Shown here piece after piece: positions 23,612 to 30,753 of a stretch of DNA of 61,387 nt (within the stretch, counting starts at the first letter, position 1; every line of letters starts with the position of its first letter). Below the pieces are notes generated by a model. The model was not told the DNA's origin and searched no databases. It worked only from the letters and a program-made list of their open reading frames with translations. Source of the DNA: CAG-390 sp045633005 (GTDB lineage Bacteria; Bacillota; Clostridia; Oscillospirales; CAG-272); assembly GCA_045633005.1 (NCBI GenBank), contig JAZQXT010000001.1:1-61387 (forward strand), read 5' to 3'. The position numbers and the translations under genes are program-made.

Positions 23612-24719
23612 AGCTACCTCCTTTAAAATACTTCGCTATCTCGTCCATTCGGGCCTCCTGCTTTACCGAGAAGGGACAGCGGCTCTCGCAATGTCCGCAA
23701 TGCAAGCACGCCTCGGCGTTTACGGAAAGCTTCGTGTAGTGGTTCGCCGCGATCGCATCGCCCGCAAGCGCAAGGTCGTAATATTTGTTGACAAGACCTA
23801 TATCTATTCCCGCAGGGCAGGGCTGACAATGGTTGCAATAAACGCAAGTTCCCGTTACCGTGTCCGCGGTAAAGCCGCCTATTATCGAATAATCCCTCTC
23901 CTTTTCCGTCGCAGTGAGGAATTTAAGAAGCGTATCAAGATGCTCCATAGTCTGCACACCGGGAACTGCCACGAGCACGCCCGGGCGGTCGAGCGCGTAC
24001 TGCAAGCACTGCTCGTGCGTGAGCGCAACGCCGAAGGGCGATTGCTCCGCCGTTAGAAGCTGACCTGCGAAAAAGGGCTTCATTACCGAAATTCCGACTC
24101 CCTCGCGCTCGCACCTCTTGAAAAGCTCAAAGCGCTCGCTTACCGAGCCTACGCCGTATTCGTCGCCCTTTTCAAAATCATACGCGGGGTTGAGCGAGAA
24201 CATCATCATATCCGCAAGCCCCGTGTCGATAATGCGGTTTGCCACGCGCGGTGTGTGCGAGGAAAAGCCGATATGCCTGACAACGCCCCGCGCTTTAAGC
24301 TCCTTTAAGTAATCAAGCACGCCTATTTCACATAGCTTTTCAAAATCCTCGTCATCGTCAACACAATGCAAAAATCCGAAATCGGCGTAGTCCGTGCCGA
24401 GCGTTTCAAGCTCCCACCAAAAGGTTTTTTTGATGGTTTCAAAATCGCGGCACCAGCCGTACTCGCCGTTTTCGTCATAGACCGCGCCGAAATGCATCTG
24501 CAAAAACACCTTGTCGCGGCAATCCCTTATCGCCCTGCCGATAGGCGCGTAGGATGCGCCCGCGGTGCAAAGGTCAAAAAAGTTTATGCCGTTGGCAATA
24601 GCCTTCTTCACTATCGCCTCTATCTCGTCGGCGGGCGTTTGCCCGATGCCGCCCATACCAAGTCCCAGCACGCCGAAGCGCTCGTTTTCGCCGCCGCGCG
24701 GCAGTTTTCTGTATTCCAT
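23595..24719 (-). CDS. Aldo/keto reductase with C-terminal ferredoxin-like clusters
   Basis: A 374-residue protein. Residues 1-~280 are an aldo/keto reductase barrel: GLGMGGIGQTPADE, FFDLCTAGASY and YADFGFLHCVDDDEDF with a VRHIGFSSHTP strand. About residues 295-360 add cysteine motifs CVYCNHCQPCPAGIDIG and CLHCGHCESRCPF, as in 4Fe-4S-carrying family members. NAD(P)H-linked reduction is likely. The C-terminal tail KGGSYGTAR reads straight through the ribosome site and start of the radical SAM gene. The copy at 20922 instead stops after KK, so the tail is probably acquired. The start follows AAGGAG. It is co-oriented with the acetyltransferase and nitroreductase genes. Confidence 0.9.
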   Translation of the reverse strand: MEYRKLPRGGENERFGVLGLGMGGIGQTPADEIEAIVKKAIANGINFFDLCTAGASYAPIGRAIRDCRDKVFLQMHFGAVYDENGEYGWCRDFETIKKTFWWELETLGTDYADFGFLHCVDDDEDFEKLCEIGVLDYLKELKARGVVRHIGFSSHTPRVANRIIDTGLADMMMFSLNPAYDFEKGDEYGVGSVSERFELFKRCEREGVGISVMKPFFAGQLLTAEQSPFGVALTHEQCLQYALDRPGVLVAVPGVQTMEHLDTLLKFLTATEKERDYSIIGGFTADTVTGTCVYCNHCQPCPAGIDIGLVNKYYDLALAGDAIAANHYTKLSVNAEACLHCGHCESRCPFSVKQEARMDEIAKYFKGGSYGTAR

Positions 24720-24722
24720 AGC

Positions 24723-25166
24723 TCAAAGCTCCTTTTTCATTTCCATATACGGAAGCACGCCGTAGCCGCATTTTTTATAAACGCCGACGGCTCGCTCGTT
24801 TTCCTCCTCGACCTCAAGGCGAAAAACGGAATTCGGATATTTATTTTCAATATATCCGAGGAAAAGAGTTCCTATCCCCGCGCCCCTGTGAGCGCTCTTT
24901 ACAAAAATATCCTCTATCCAGATGCAAGGCTTGCCAAACTCCGTCGAAAAGCTCTTGGCGACCATCGCATAGCCGCAAATGCCTTCCGCGCCCTCGAAAA
25001 CGTATCCCTCGATATAGGGATTGTCCGCGATGCAATTATCAAAATCCGCCTCGAATATCTCCTTTGAGCCGTTTGTAAACACGGCGGGCGAGGAATAAAA
25101 CTCGCGCATCATAAAAATCACCTCGCGCTTATCGCCCTCCGCCATCGGTCTTATCGCATACCGCAC
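24723..25166 (-). CDS. GNAT-family N-acetyltransferase
   Basis: A 147-residue acetyltransferase. Motif A is clear: IWIEDIFVKSAHRGAGIGTL (about residues 78-97) with the acetyl-CoA-binding RGAGIG loop, followed by FRLEVEEENERAVGVYKKCG (motif B). It starts at GTG 25166 with GGAGGG 7 bases upstream. The short gaps to the nitroreductase (17 bases) and reductase (3 bases) genes indicate an operon. The acceptor is unknown; RimI-like small-amine or protein acetylation is possible. Confidence 0.88.
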   Translation of the reverse strand: MRYAIRPMAEGDKREVIFMMREFYSSPAVFTNGSKEIFEADFDNCIADNPYIEGYVFEGAEGICGYAMVAKSFSTEFGKPCIWIEDIFVKSAHRGAGIGTLFLGYIENKYPNSVFRLEVEEENERAVGVYKKCGYGVLPYMEMKKEL

Positions 25167-25183
25167 TTAAACGCCCTCCGAAA

Positions 25184-25702
25184 TCAAAAGCTATCGTAAT
25201 AAACGACCTCGTCCATCGGTCTTGTTTCGTAGTGCATATAGAGCGGCTTTGCATCGTCCGCGGGATATCCCATAACGAGAAGCGCCAAAGGCTCGACGCC
25301 CGCGGGGATATTGAACGCCTCTCGCATCGCCTGCGGGTCAAAGTGCATTACCCAGCACGAGCCAACGCCGATATCAAAGGCGGCAAGCATCATGTGCGTC
25401 GCCACTATCGCGGCATCCACGGGCGAGGACAGCGCATCGTCGTACGCTCTTTTCCAGCTCTCGCGCGTATCGTGGCAAACGAGCATTGCCGTGGGCGCGC
25501 CAAAATGACATTTCGTGCATTTTTTAAGCTTTTCCAAAGCCTCGTCGGTGTTAAGCACGAGTATCCTTTGCGGCTGATTGTTACAGCCCGTCGGTGCTTT
25601 ATGCGCCGCCGCTAAAATCTTATCCACCGCCTCGCTCGGCAGATGCTCCGACTTAAAGCTTCTTACCGAATATCTTTCCTCTATCAGCTTTTCAAATTCC
25701 AT
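25184..25702 (-). CDS. Nitroreductase family protein
   Basis: A 172-residue FMN enzyme. RYSVRSFKSEHLP near the N-terminus (FMN phosphate contact), AAHKAPTGCNNQPQRILVL (flavin-binding) and GVGSCWVMHFDP followed by LALLVMGYPADD are hallmarks. The family reduces nitro compounds, quinones or flavins with NAD(P)H; the small size suits the short Clostridial branch. The start is preceded by GGGGGTAAG. It is the first gene of nitroreductase-GNAT-reductase, with 85 bases to gpsA upstream. Confidence 0.92.
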   Translation of the reverse strand: MEFEKLIEERYSVRSFKSEHLPSEAVDKILAAAHKAPTGCNNQPQRILVLNTDEALEKLKKCTKCHFGAPTAMLVCHDTRESWKRAYDDALSSPVDAAIVATHMMLAAFDIGVGSCWVMHFDPQAMREAFNIPAGVEPLALLVMGYPADDAKPLYMHYETRPMDEVVYYDSF

Positions 25703-25787
25703 AGCTTACCCCCGTTTATATAAGCTCCCACAGCCATTGAAGGATGGGAACGAGATTATAAATAATGGGCGCGACAGTATCGCGCAC

Positions 25788-26795
25788 TCAGACCGTTTCG
25801 CTTTTGAGCTTGCGGTTCATCAGCTTGTTTATCGCGTCGGCGGGCATAACGCCGTGGTGTATAACGTCGTAAACCGCCTCCGTTATCGGCATTTCAACGC
25901 CGTATTTGCGCGAAAGCTCCATAGCCGCCTCAAGCGCGTAGTAGCCCTCGACGACCATTCCTATCTCGCGCGCCGCCTCGTCGTAGCTCATACCCTTGCC
26001 AATAAGCTCGCCGCAACGGTTGTTTCGGCTATGAACCGAGGTGCAAGTAACGATGAGGTCACCGATGCCTGCGAGTCCCATAAAGGTGTCGCGCGAGCAT
26101 CCCATCGCCGCGCCGATGCGCGCCATTTCGGAAACACCGCGCGTGATGAGCATAGCAAGCGTGTTATCTCCAAGCCCTACGCCCCTGAGCGCACCCGCCG
26201 CCATTGCGATGATGTTTTTCAGCGCACCGCAAAGCTCCACGCCAAGCACGTCCACGTTAGTGTACGCGCGAAGGCAGGAGTTTGAAAATACCTCTGCCAC
26301 ATTAGCCGCGACCGCCTCGTTCTTGCACGCCGCAACGATGGAGGTCGGAATGCCGCGCACCACCTCCTCGGCGTGAGTGGGGCCCGAAAGGGCGACTATA
26401 TCGTACTTTATTCCGCGCTTCGCGGCGGCGATCTCGTCCTCGATAACGTCCGTCATCGTTTTGAGCGTACCCTTTTCCATACCCTTGGACGCGCTTGCGA
26501 TTATACAGCCGTCGGGCAGATAGGGCGCACTCGCCCGCGCCGTGTCGCGCATATAAACGGACGGCACGACGAATATGATAAGCTCCTTGTCGGCGCACGC
26601 CTTTTCCATATCCGCCGTAAAGCGTATGGAGTCGGGGAGCGTGATGCCCGACAGATTTTTATGCTCTTTGGTTTTTAATATTTCATCTACTTGTGCGCGT
26701 GAGTATGACCACACGGTAACGTCGTGGTCGTTTCCAACGAGGATGGTGGCAAGTCCCACGCCCCACGTTCCTGCGCCGAGTATACCTATTTTCAT
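25788..26795 (-). CDS. gpsA: Glycerol-3-phosphate dehydrogenase [NAD(P)+]
   Basis: A 335-residue enzyme interconverting DHAP and sn-glycerol 3-phosphate, the entry to phospholipid synthesis. The N-terminal Rossmann motif GILGAGTWGVGLA (residues 4-16), ALSGPTHAEEV and the catalytic lysine in GALKNIIAMAAG are present, as is the NRCGELIGKG segment. Length is normal. The ATG follows AAGGAG by 5 bases. It lies apart from glpK, so regulation is probably separate. Confidence 0.96.
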   Translation of the reverse strand: MKIGILGAGTWGVGLATILVGNDHDVTVWSYSRAQVDEILKTKEHKNLSGITLPDSIRFTADMEKACADKELIIFVVPSVYMRDTARASAPYLPDGCIIASASKGMEKGTLKTMTDVIEDEIAAAKRGIKYDIVALSGPTHAEEVVRGIPTSIVAACKNEAVAANVAEVFSNSCLRAYTNVDVLGVELCGALKNIIAMAAGALRGVGLGDNTLAMLITRGVSEMARIGAAMGCSRDTFMGLAGIGDLIVTCTSVHSRNNRCGELIGKGMSYDEAAREIGMVVEGYYALEAAMELSRKYGVEMPITEAVYDVIHHGVMPADAINKLMNRKLKSETV

Positions 26796-26881
26796 AGCTT
26801 CTCCTTGGTTGAATTTTTTATTTTTCTACCGTATTATAGCATATTTTGCCCCCGTTTGCAACCGTATATATCTGCTTTGCC

Positions 26882-26910
26882 TTGAAATGCGGCGGCGAGC
26901 GTGATATAAT
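26882..26910 (+). promoter_or_regulatory. Promoter of the sugar O-acetyltransferase
   Basis: TTGAAA (26882-26887), 17-base spacer, TATAAT (26905-26910); start of transcription near 26917. Confidence 0.8.
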
Positions 26911-26939
26911 ATAGCCACAAAACACCCACGGAGGTCAAA

Positions 26940-27572
26940 ATGGATATTGACAAGATATTACACGGCGGCGGAGTGTATCTCCCTACCGACGAGTCCATAT
27001 TGCACGAGCAGGCGCTGTGCCTTGAAAAGCTTTACGATTTCAACGCGACGCGCCCGCTTGAAATGAAAAAGCGCACCGAAATGCTCAAAAATATGTTTGC
27101 CGAGATTGGCGAGGATTGCTATATAGAGCCGCCCTTGCACTCAAATTGGGGCGGCAGACACGTTCATTTCGGAAGCGGCGTGTACGCGAACTTCAACCTG
27201 ACGCTCGTTGACGACACGCACATATACGTCGGCGACGACACGATGATAGGTCCAAACGTCACGCTCGCAACGGCGGGACATCCCGTTCTTCCCGAGCTTC
27301 GTGAAAAGGGATATCAGTATAACGAGAGCGTGCGCATAGGCAAAAACTGCTGGCTTGGCGCGGGCGTTATAGTCCTTCCCGGTGTGAGCATCGGTGACGG
27401 CACGGTGGTCGGTGCGGGAAGCGTGGTCACGCGCGACCTGCCCGCAAACGTGGTTGCCGTAGGCAACCCCTGCCGCGTGCTCCGCCCCATCTCCGAGCAC
27501 GACCGCGAATATTATTTCCGCGACAAGAAAATAGATTGGAACGCCATCGCCAAGGGCGGCGAGAAGGCATAA
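26940..27572 (+). CDS. Sugar O-acetyltransferase, maltose/galactoside acetyltransferase family
   Basis: A 210-residue hexapeptide-repeat enzyme. The N-terminal Mac domain (about residues 20-70; LCLEKLYDFNATRPLEMKKR) is followed by a left-handed beta helix with catalytic His in TLATAGHPVLPE (about residue 115) and the acetyl-CoA segment IGKNCWLGAGVIVLPGVSIG, then GNPCRVLRPI. It acetylates a hydroxyl of a free sugar or nucleoside, possibly for detoxification. GGAGGTC precedes the ATG. Monocistronic, ending at a strong terminator. Confidence 0.94.
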   Translation: MDIDKILHGGGVYLPTDESILHEQALCLEKLYDFNATRPLEMKKRTEMLKNMFAEIGEDCYIEPPLHSNWGGRHVHFGSGVYANFNLTLVDDTHIYVGDDTMIGPNVTLATAGHPVLPELREKGYQYNESVRIGKNCWLGAGVIVLPGVSIGDGTVVGAGSVVTRDLPANVVAVGNPCRVLRPISEHDREYYFRDKKIDWNAIAKGGEKA

Positions 27573-27577
27573 AAAAA

Positions 27578-27627
27578 GAAATGACCCTTGACTGCAAGAC
27601 TTGCTCTTTGCAATCAAGGGTCATTTC
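27578..27627 (+). terminator. Terminator of the O-acetyltransferase
   Basis: GAAATGACCCTTGA with further pairing (TGCAA/TTGCA) and the complement TCAAGGGTCATTTC at 27614-27627. Confidence 0.85.
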
Positions 27628-27766
27628 GATTCATCCTTGATATCTAACATCTTTTTTTATACCTCTCTTTCATTAGTCTGCCCTCTGCTTTTTTCACAGT
27701 CTAAAAACTCAAAACCCAATTCTCTAAGGAGAAACCCTTTGTTTTTTCTTGTTTTTTGCATGGGCG

Positions 27767-27910
27767 AAAAAAATTTTCTTGGTATTCAGAATTATCTTCC
27801 TCGGCGGTGGACTGAGTTCTTAAAGCTCACGTTCCGTTTTTTTGCACCTTCAGACCTTGCTGAAATACCGTGGGTTAGTTGTACATTGGACTGTACCTTC
27901 CTTTCCTGTG
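27767..27910 (-). ncRNA. Candidate structured small RNA
   Basis: A minus-strand promoter (TTGCAA at 27944-27939, 17 bases, TATAAT at 27921-27916) predicts a transcript from about 27910. There is no reading frame of note. GGTATTTCAG near its middle pairs with CTGAATACC near 27790, closing a multi-stem domain; smaller stems are GTACA/TGTAC, TTCAG/CTGAA and TGAG/CTCA. A TTTTTTT run at about 27773-27767 could end transcription, giving about 144 bases. The segment GTGAGC...CTCAGTCC...CCGAGGAAG recalls part of 6S RNA, but the match is too short to name it. It could instead be a leader whose gene has been lost. Confidence 0.45.
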
Positions 27911-28018
27911 TCTATATTATAGCACATATTTTCGCCATTTGCAATACACACATTGTACAAAGTTTACAATTATTTTTTATTCAATAAGTAGATTTTAGCA
28001 AAAGTACACAAATAACTC

Positions 28019-28107
28019 TTTACATTCCCTCTGACTTGTGATATAATGATAAATGGTGCGGTGTAAAAATCGCGCGGCGGACAGAAAAACTGTCCGCCGC
28101 TCTTTTT
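28019..28107 (+). ncRNA. Promoter plus terminator enclosing a ~50-base transcript
   Basis: TTTACA (28019-28024), 17 bases, TATAAT (28042-28047), then a strong terminator GCGGCGGACAG/CTGTCCGCCGC (28074-28100) with T-run 28102-28107. This predicts a short RNA of about 50 bases or an attenuated leader. A second promoter follows directly for the HAD gene, so a separate small RNA is more likely. Confidence 0.5.
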
Positions 28108-28122
28108 TATGCCGTAAAATCA

Positions 28123-28151
28123 TTGACAATTTTATCTTTTTGGGGTAAAAT
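28123..28151 (+). promoter_or_regulatory. Promoter of the HAD hydrolase
   Basis: TTGACA (28123-28128), 17-base spacer, TAAAAT (28146-28151); the start codon is 31 bases further on. Confidence 0.85.
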
Positions 28152-28181
28152 AACTGTAATACCCCGAAAGGCAGAAGATCT

Positions 28182-28967
28182 ATGAAGAATATAATCAACA
28201 AATCAGGCTTTATTTGCGATATGGACGGCGTTATCTACCACGGTAACAAGATACTTGACGGCGTTGCCGAGTTCGTGAATTGGATGCTCGCCGAGGGCAA
28301 GAGCTTTATCTTCCTTACCAACAGCCCCGAAAAAACGCCCCACGAGCTTAGTATGAAGCTTGAAAGAATGGGACTTTCGGTGTCCGCCGACCATTTTTAC
28401 ACAAGCGCGATGGCGACCGCGGAGTTTCTGTACTCGCAAGCGCCCGGATGCACCGCGTACGTTATCGGCGAGGCGGCGCTCTCAAAGGCACTCTACGACC
28501 GCAAGATATATATGAACGACGTTAACCCCGACTACGTCGTGGTCGGTGAAACGCGCACGTATAGCTTTGAAAAGATAGAAAAGGCTATCGCCCTTATCAA
28601 CGCGGGTGCGAAGCTAATCGGAGCTAACCCCGACACCGTTGGCGTTACCGAAACGGGCATTATGCCCGCAACGGGCTCGCTCGTTGCGCCCATTGAGATA
28701 GCGACGGGCAAAAAGGCGTACTTCGTCGGCAAGCCCAACCCCCTTATGATTCGCCACGGTCAAAGACTGCTCGGCTGTACCTCGAAGGACACCGCCTTCA
28801 TAGGTGACAGAATGGACACGGACATCATCGCGGGAATCGAGGCTAACATCGACACCGTGCTCGTCCTCAGCGGCGTTACGGCACGCGAGGACATCGGACT
28901 TTTCCCCTACCGCCCCAAATACGTCATCGACGGCGTCGGCGAGATAGTAAAAGCCGCGAAGGAATAA
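28182..28967 (+). CDS. HAD-superfamily IIA sugar-phosphatase-like hydrolase (NagD type)
   Basis: A 261-residue phosphatase. Motif I is FICDMDGVIYHG (nucleophile Asp at about residue 14), motif II TNSPEKT, motif III lysine in GKPNPLM, and motif IV FIGDRMDTDI. The cap domain between motifs II and III marks the IIA (NagD/AraL) branch, which dephosphorylates sugar phosphates or nucleotides. Cytosolic. The ATG follows a weak AAAGGCAG site. Monocistronic with its own promoter and a perfect terminator downstream. Confidence 0.92.
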   Translation: MKNIINKSGFICDMDGVIYHGNKILDGVAEFVNWMLAEGKSFIFLTNSPEKTPHELSMKLERMGLSVSADHFYTSAMATAEFLYSQAPGCTAYVIGEAALSKALYDRKIYMNDVNPDYVVVGETRTYSFEKIEKAIALINAGAKLIGANPDTVGVTETGIMPATGSLVAPIEIATGKKAYFVGKPNPLMIRHGQRLLGCTSKDTAFIGDRMDTDIIAGIEANIDTVLVLSGVTAREDIGLFPYRPKYVIDGVGEIVKAAKE

Positions 28968-28982
28968 AAAATAAATATACTA

Positions 28983-29021
28983 AAATTCCCACAAACCAAA
29001 ACAAATGGTTTGTGGGAATTT
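28983..29021 (+). terminator. Terminator of the HAD hydrolase
   Basis: AAATTCCCACAAACCA, 7-base loop and perfect complement ending TTT. Confidence 0.9.
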
Positions 29022-29054
29022 CGTTTTATATGCAAAAGAAACGGCAAAAAGAAC

Positions 29055-29187
29055 GACTCCCTTGTGTAAAGAAAGCTATTACTGAAGGCGACTGAGGGAT
29101 TGTTTTTAACCCGAAATATAGCTTTTTTTGACAATCCCTCCGTCATTTTCTTGCGAAAATGCCACCTCCCTTTACACAAGGGAGGCT
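29055..29187. mobile_element. Gene-less relative of the DUF559 element
   Basis: The ends CTCCCTTGTGTAAAG...CTGAGGGATTGT (left, to 29102) and ACAATCCCTC...TTTACACAAGGGAGGCT (right, 29131-29187) match the inverted repeats around the DUF559 gene 460 bases away, but only about 28 bases lie between them. This is what a non-autonomous derivative would look like. Confidence 0.75.
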
Positions 29188-29250
29188 AATTGTAGGCGCG
29201 AACATTCGGCACAGCCATAGCACGCGGCGGGAAAACGCGGGAGCGTTTTC

Positions 29251-29338
29251 AATGAAGTTGCGGCTTCGCCGCAGTGAAGTTTGCTTTGCAAGTGAAGTTG
29301 CGGCTTCGCCGCAGTGAAGTGTTTGCCTTTGGCAAACG
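29251..29338. repeat. Hairpin-linker array, AGTGAAGT type
   Basis: Linker AGTGAAGT (first copy AATGAAGT) alternates with hairpins GCGGC-TTC-GCCGC, TTGC-TTT-GCAA, GCGGC-TTC-GCCGC again and TTTGCC-TTT-GGCAAA. It is followed by a GCTTTTTGC...GCAAAAAGC hairpin at 29344-29367. Confidence 0.85.
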
Positions 29339-29484
29339 AAAAGGTAGCTTTTTGCGGCGCAAAAAGCATTCCTATTGAAAAGAAAAGTGACTTTTAGCGT
29401 ATTGCCATGCTTTAATGTGGCGGAAACAGCGCGTTTTTTAGAGACATTGACAATGGTAAAAAGAATGCGGGGATAACGCACCCC

Positions 29485-29647
29485 CTCGCGTCATTCCGAA
29501 GTCGCGGCGCGTTGTTCCGCGTCACGACGAGCGAATCTCGCCGTTTTTCCGAAGAAAAACGGCGCTTGATGTTCGCACCGAAGCGATTTATTAGGGATTA
29601 GCACCCGAAAACGCGGCTACGCACTATTCGCGGCAATTGCTATATAA
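29485..29647. repeat. Composite repeat preceding the DUF559 element
   Basis: 29489-29565 (CGTCATTCCGAAGTCGCGGC ... GAGCGAATCTCG) matches 10183-10262. 29570-29647 (CGATTTATTAGGGATTAGCA and on to ATTGCTATATAAGG) matches 10632-10715 on the opposite strand. No gene is supported. Confidence 0.7.
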
Positions 29648-30097
29648 GGCTCCCTTGTGTAAAGGGAGCTGTCACGGCTCGCCGTGACTGAGGGATTGTT
29701 CTACGAGGCGCGAAATATACTCACAAACGCCTCGGAAGTTTTTATGTATCTTCGTGTTTGGTATTCTGATTACTGTAAGCCCATATTCTTCGAGAAAATC
29801 AGTTCTTTCCTTATCGTATTGCTTTCCTTCTTCGGTATAATGTCCCGAACCATCAAGCTCGATGACAAGCTTTGCTTCGGCGCAGTAAAAATCCGCAATA
29901 TACTTGCCGAGAACCTTTTGGCGAGAAAATCGGACGGGGTAGGTGCGTAAAAAATCATACCAAAGATGTTTTTCTTCTTTGGTCATATTTTTTCGCAACA
30001 TTTTTGCGGTTGGAACAATGTCTTTATTGTGTTTTCTTTGCATTACAATCCCTCCGTCACGGCAAGCCGTGCCACCTCCCTTTACACAAGGGAGGCT
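29648..30097. mobile_element. 450-bp element: DUF559 nuclease gene between ~50-bp inverted repeats
   Basis: Left end 29648-29699 (GGCTCCCTTGTGTAAAGGGA, then CACGGCTCGCCGTGACTGAG, GGATTGT) and right end 30045-30097 are imperfect inverted copies, each made of two hairpins. The nuclease gene uses the right repeat for its ribosome site (GGAGGG) and the left repeat for its last codons and stop. Gene and repeats thus form one compact unit. Confidence 0.8.
29672..30043 (-). CDS. DUF559-family endonuclease-like protein
   Basis: A 123-residue protein of the DUF559 family, related to very-short-patch-repair endonucleases with a restriction-endonuclease-like fold. KMLRKNMTKEEKHLWYDFLR at the N-terminus, FSRQKVLGKYIADFYC (catalytic-type D), KLVIELDGSGHYTE (E-x-D core) and YDKERTDFLEEYGLTVIRI are the family signatures. 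The ATG at 30043 has GGAGGG 6 bases upstream inside the right inverted repeat, and the last nine codons (QSLSHGEP, stop) lie in the left repeat. A role in spreading its flanking repeats, like RAYT with REP sequences, is a hypothesis; repair or host-maintenance roles are alternatives. Confidence 0.88.
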   Translation of the reverse strand: MQRKHNKDIVPTAKMLRKNMTKEEKHLWYDFLRTYPVRFSRQKVLGKYIADFYCAEAKLVIELDGSGHYTEEGKQYDKERTDFLEEYGLTVIRIPNTKIHKNFRGVCEYISRLVEQSLSHGEP

Positions 30098-30140
30098 AAC
30101 CTATCAACGCCCAAATGTTACCCTATAAATTAGAATTTGA

Positions 30141-30569
30141 TCAAACCAATGCAAATAAATACCCAACCATTGGACCTGCGAATATCGCAAGATATATAAG
30201 CGTTATCCAAGGTTGATAGTCCACGTAGAACTCCTTGAAAGACAAACTCCAAGGATGCTTGATAAGCACCCAACCGAACACGTCAAAGACGATACAAATG
30301 CCTGCCCATATTGCTCCCGTTATCAGAGCTTCGGTTATTGTCGGCTCTGCAAGACCGTTCATATAGAGCCAACCGAACAACGAAAACAGAATGATATTAT
30401 AAAGCGGATGCCATGGCTTTGTTTTCTCATATCCTTCGCCCATCCCGTTCTCGTCCATGGGTTTCATTTTTAACACGTATATATTAAATATAGTATGTAA
30501 TATGCCAATACAAGTAACGATTGCATAACATACCCAAAACCATAACATTGACAAACCAAAATTTTGCAT
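30141..30569 (-). CDS. Unrecognised membrane protein, 142 residues
   Basis: Four hydrophobic segments: about residues 7-31 (SMLWFWVCYAIVTCIGILHT), 55-72 (PLYNIILFSLFGWLYMNG), 78-99 (TEALITGAIWAGICIVFDVF) and 117-141. The loops are short, with a hydrophilic stretch at 34-53 (KMKPMDENGMGEGYEKTKPW). No family is recognised. AAGGAAAAA precedes the ATG. It lies alone between the DUF559 element and the transketolase genes and is more A+T-rich than the latter. Confidence 0.8.
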   Translation of the reverse strand: MQNFGLSMLWFWVCYAIVTCIGILHTIFNIYVLKMKPMDENGMGEGYEKTKPWHPLYNIILFSLFGWLYMNGLAEPTITEALITGAIWAGICIVFDVFGWVLIKHPWSLSFKEFYVDYQPWITLIYLAIFAGPMVGYLFALV

Positions 30570-30670
30570 CTGTTTTTCCTTCCGTCAGATCCTCATTTGC
30601 GTGCGAATTTTATAGCAAGCTTCTCCTTTGCCTAACAAACGCATAAGGATGATCCCTTCCCGATTATAGC

Positions 30671-30705
30671 ACAAAAACCACAGAAAATCAATCTGTGGTT
30701 TTTGT
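30671..30705. terminator. Bidirectional terminator hairpin
   Basis: ACAAAAACCACAG, 9-base loop, CTGTGGTTTTTGT, between the membrane-protein gene and the end of the transketolase operon. Confidence 0.8.
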
Positions 30706-30753
30706 ACTTTTTGTTTCTCCGTTAAGGTCAACAGAGAAATTTATCAAGGTCGT

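Noticed and set aside
27621..27650. Nine-codon minus-strand frame MLDIKDESK, resembling the start of seryl-tRNA synthetase (MLDIK)
   Set aside because: Too short, overlaps the O-acetyltransferase terminator, and no T-box sequence was found in the upstream transcript. A lost serS gene is only a guess.
27650..27910. T-box riboswitch
   Set aside because: The transcript length would fit, but the GGTGGNACCGCG core is absent on either strand.
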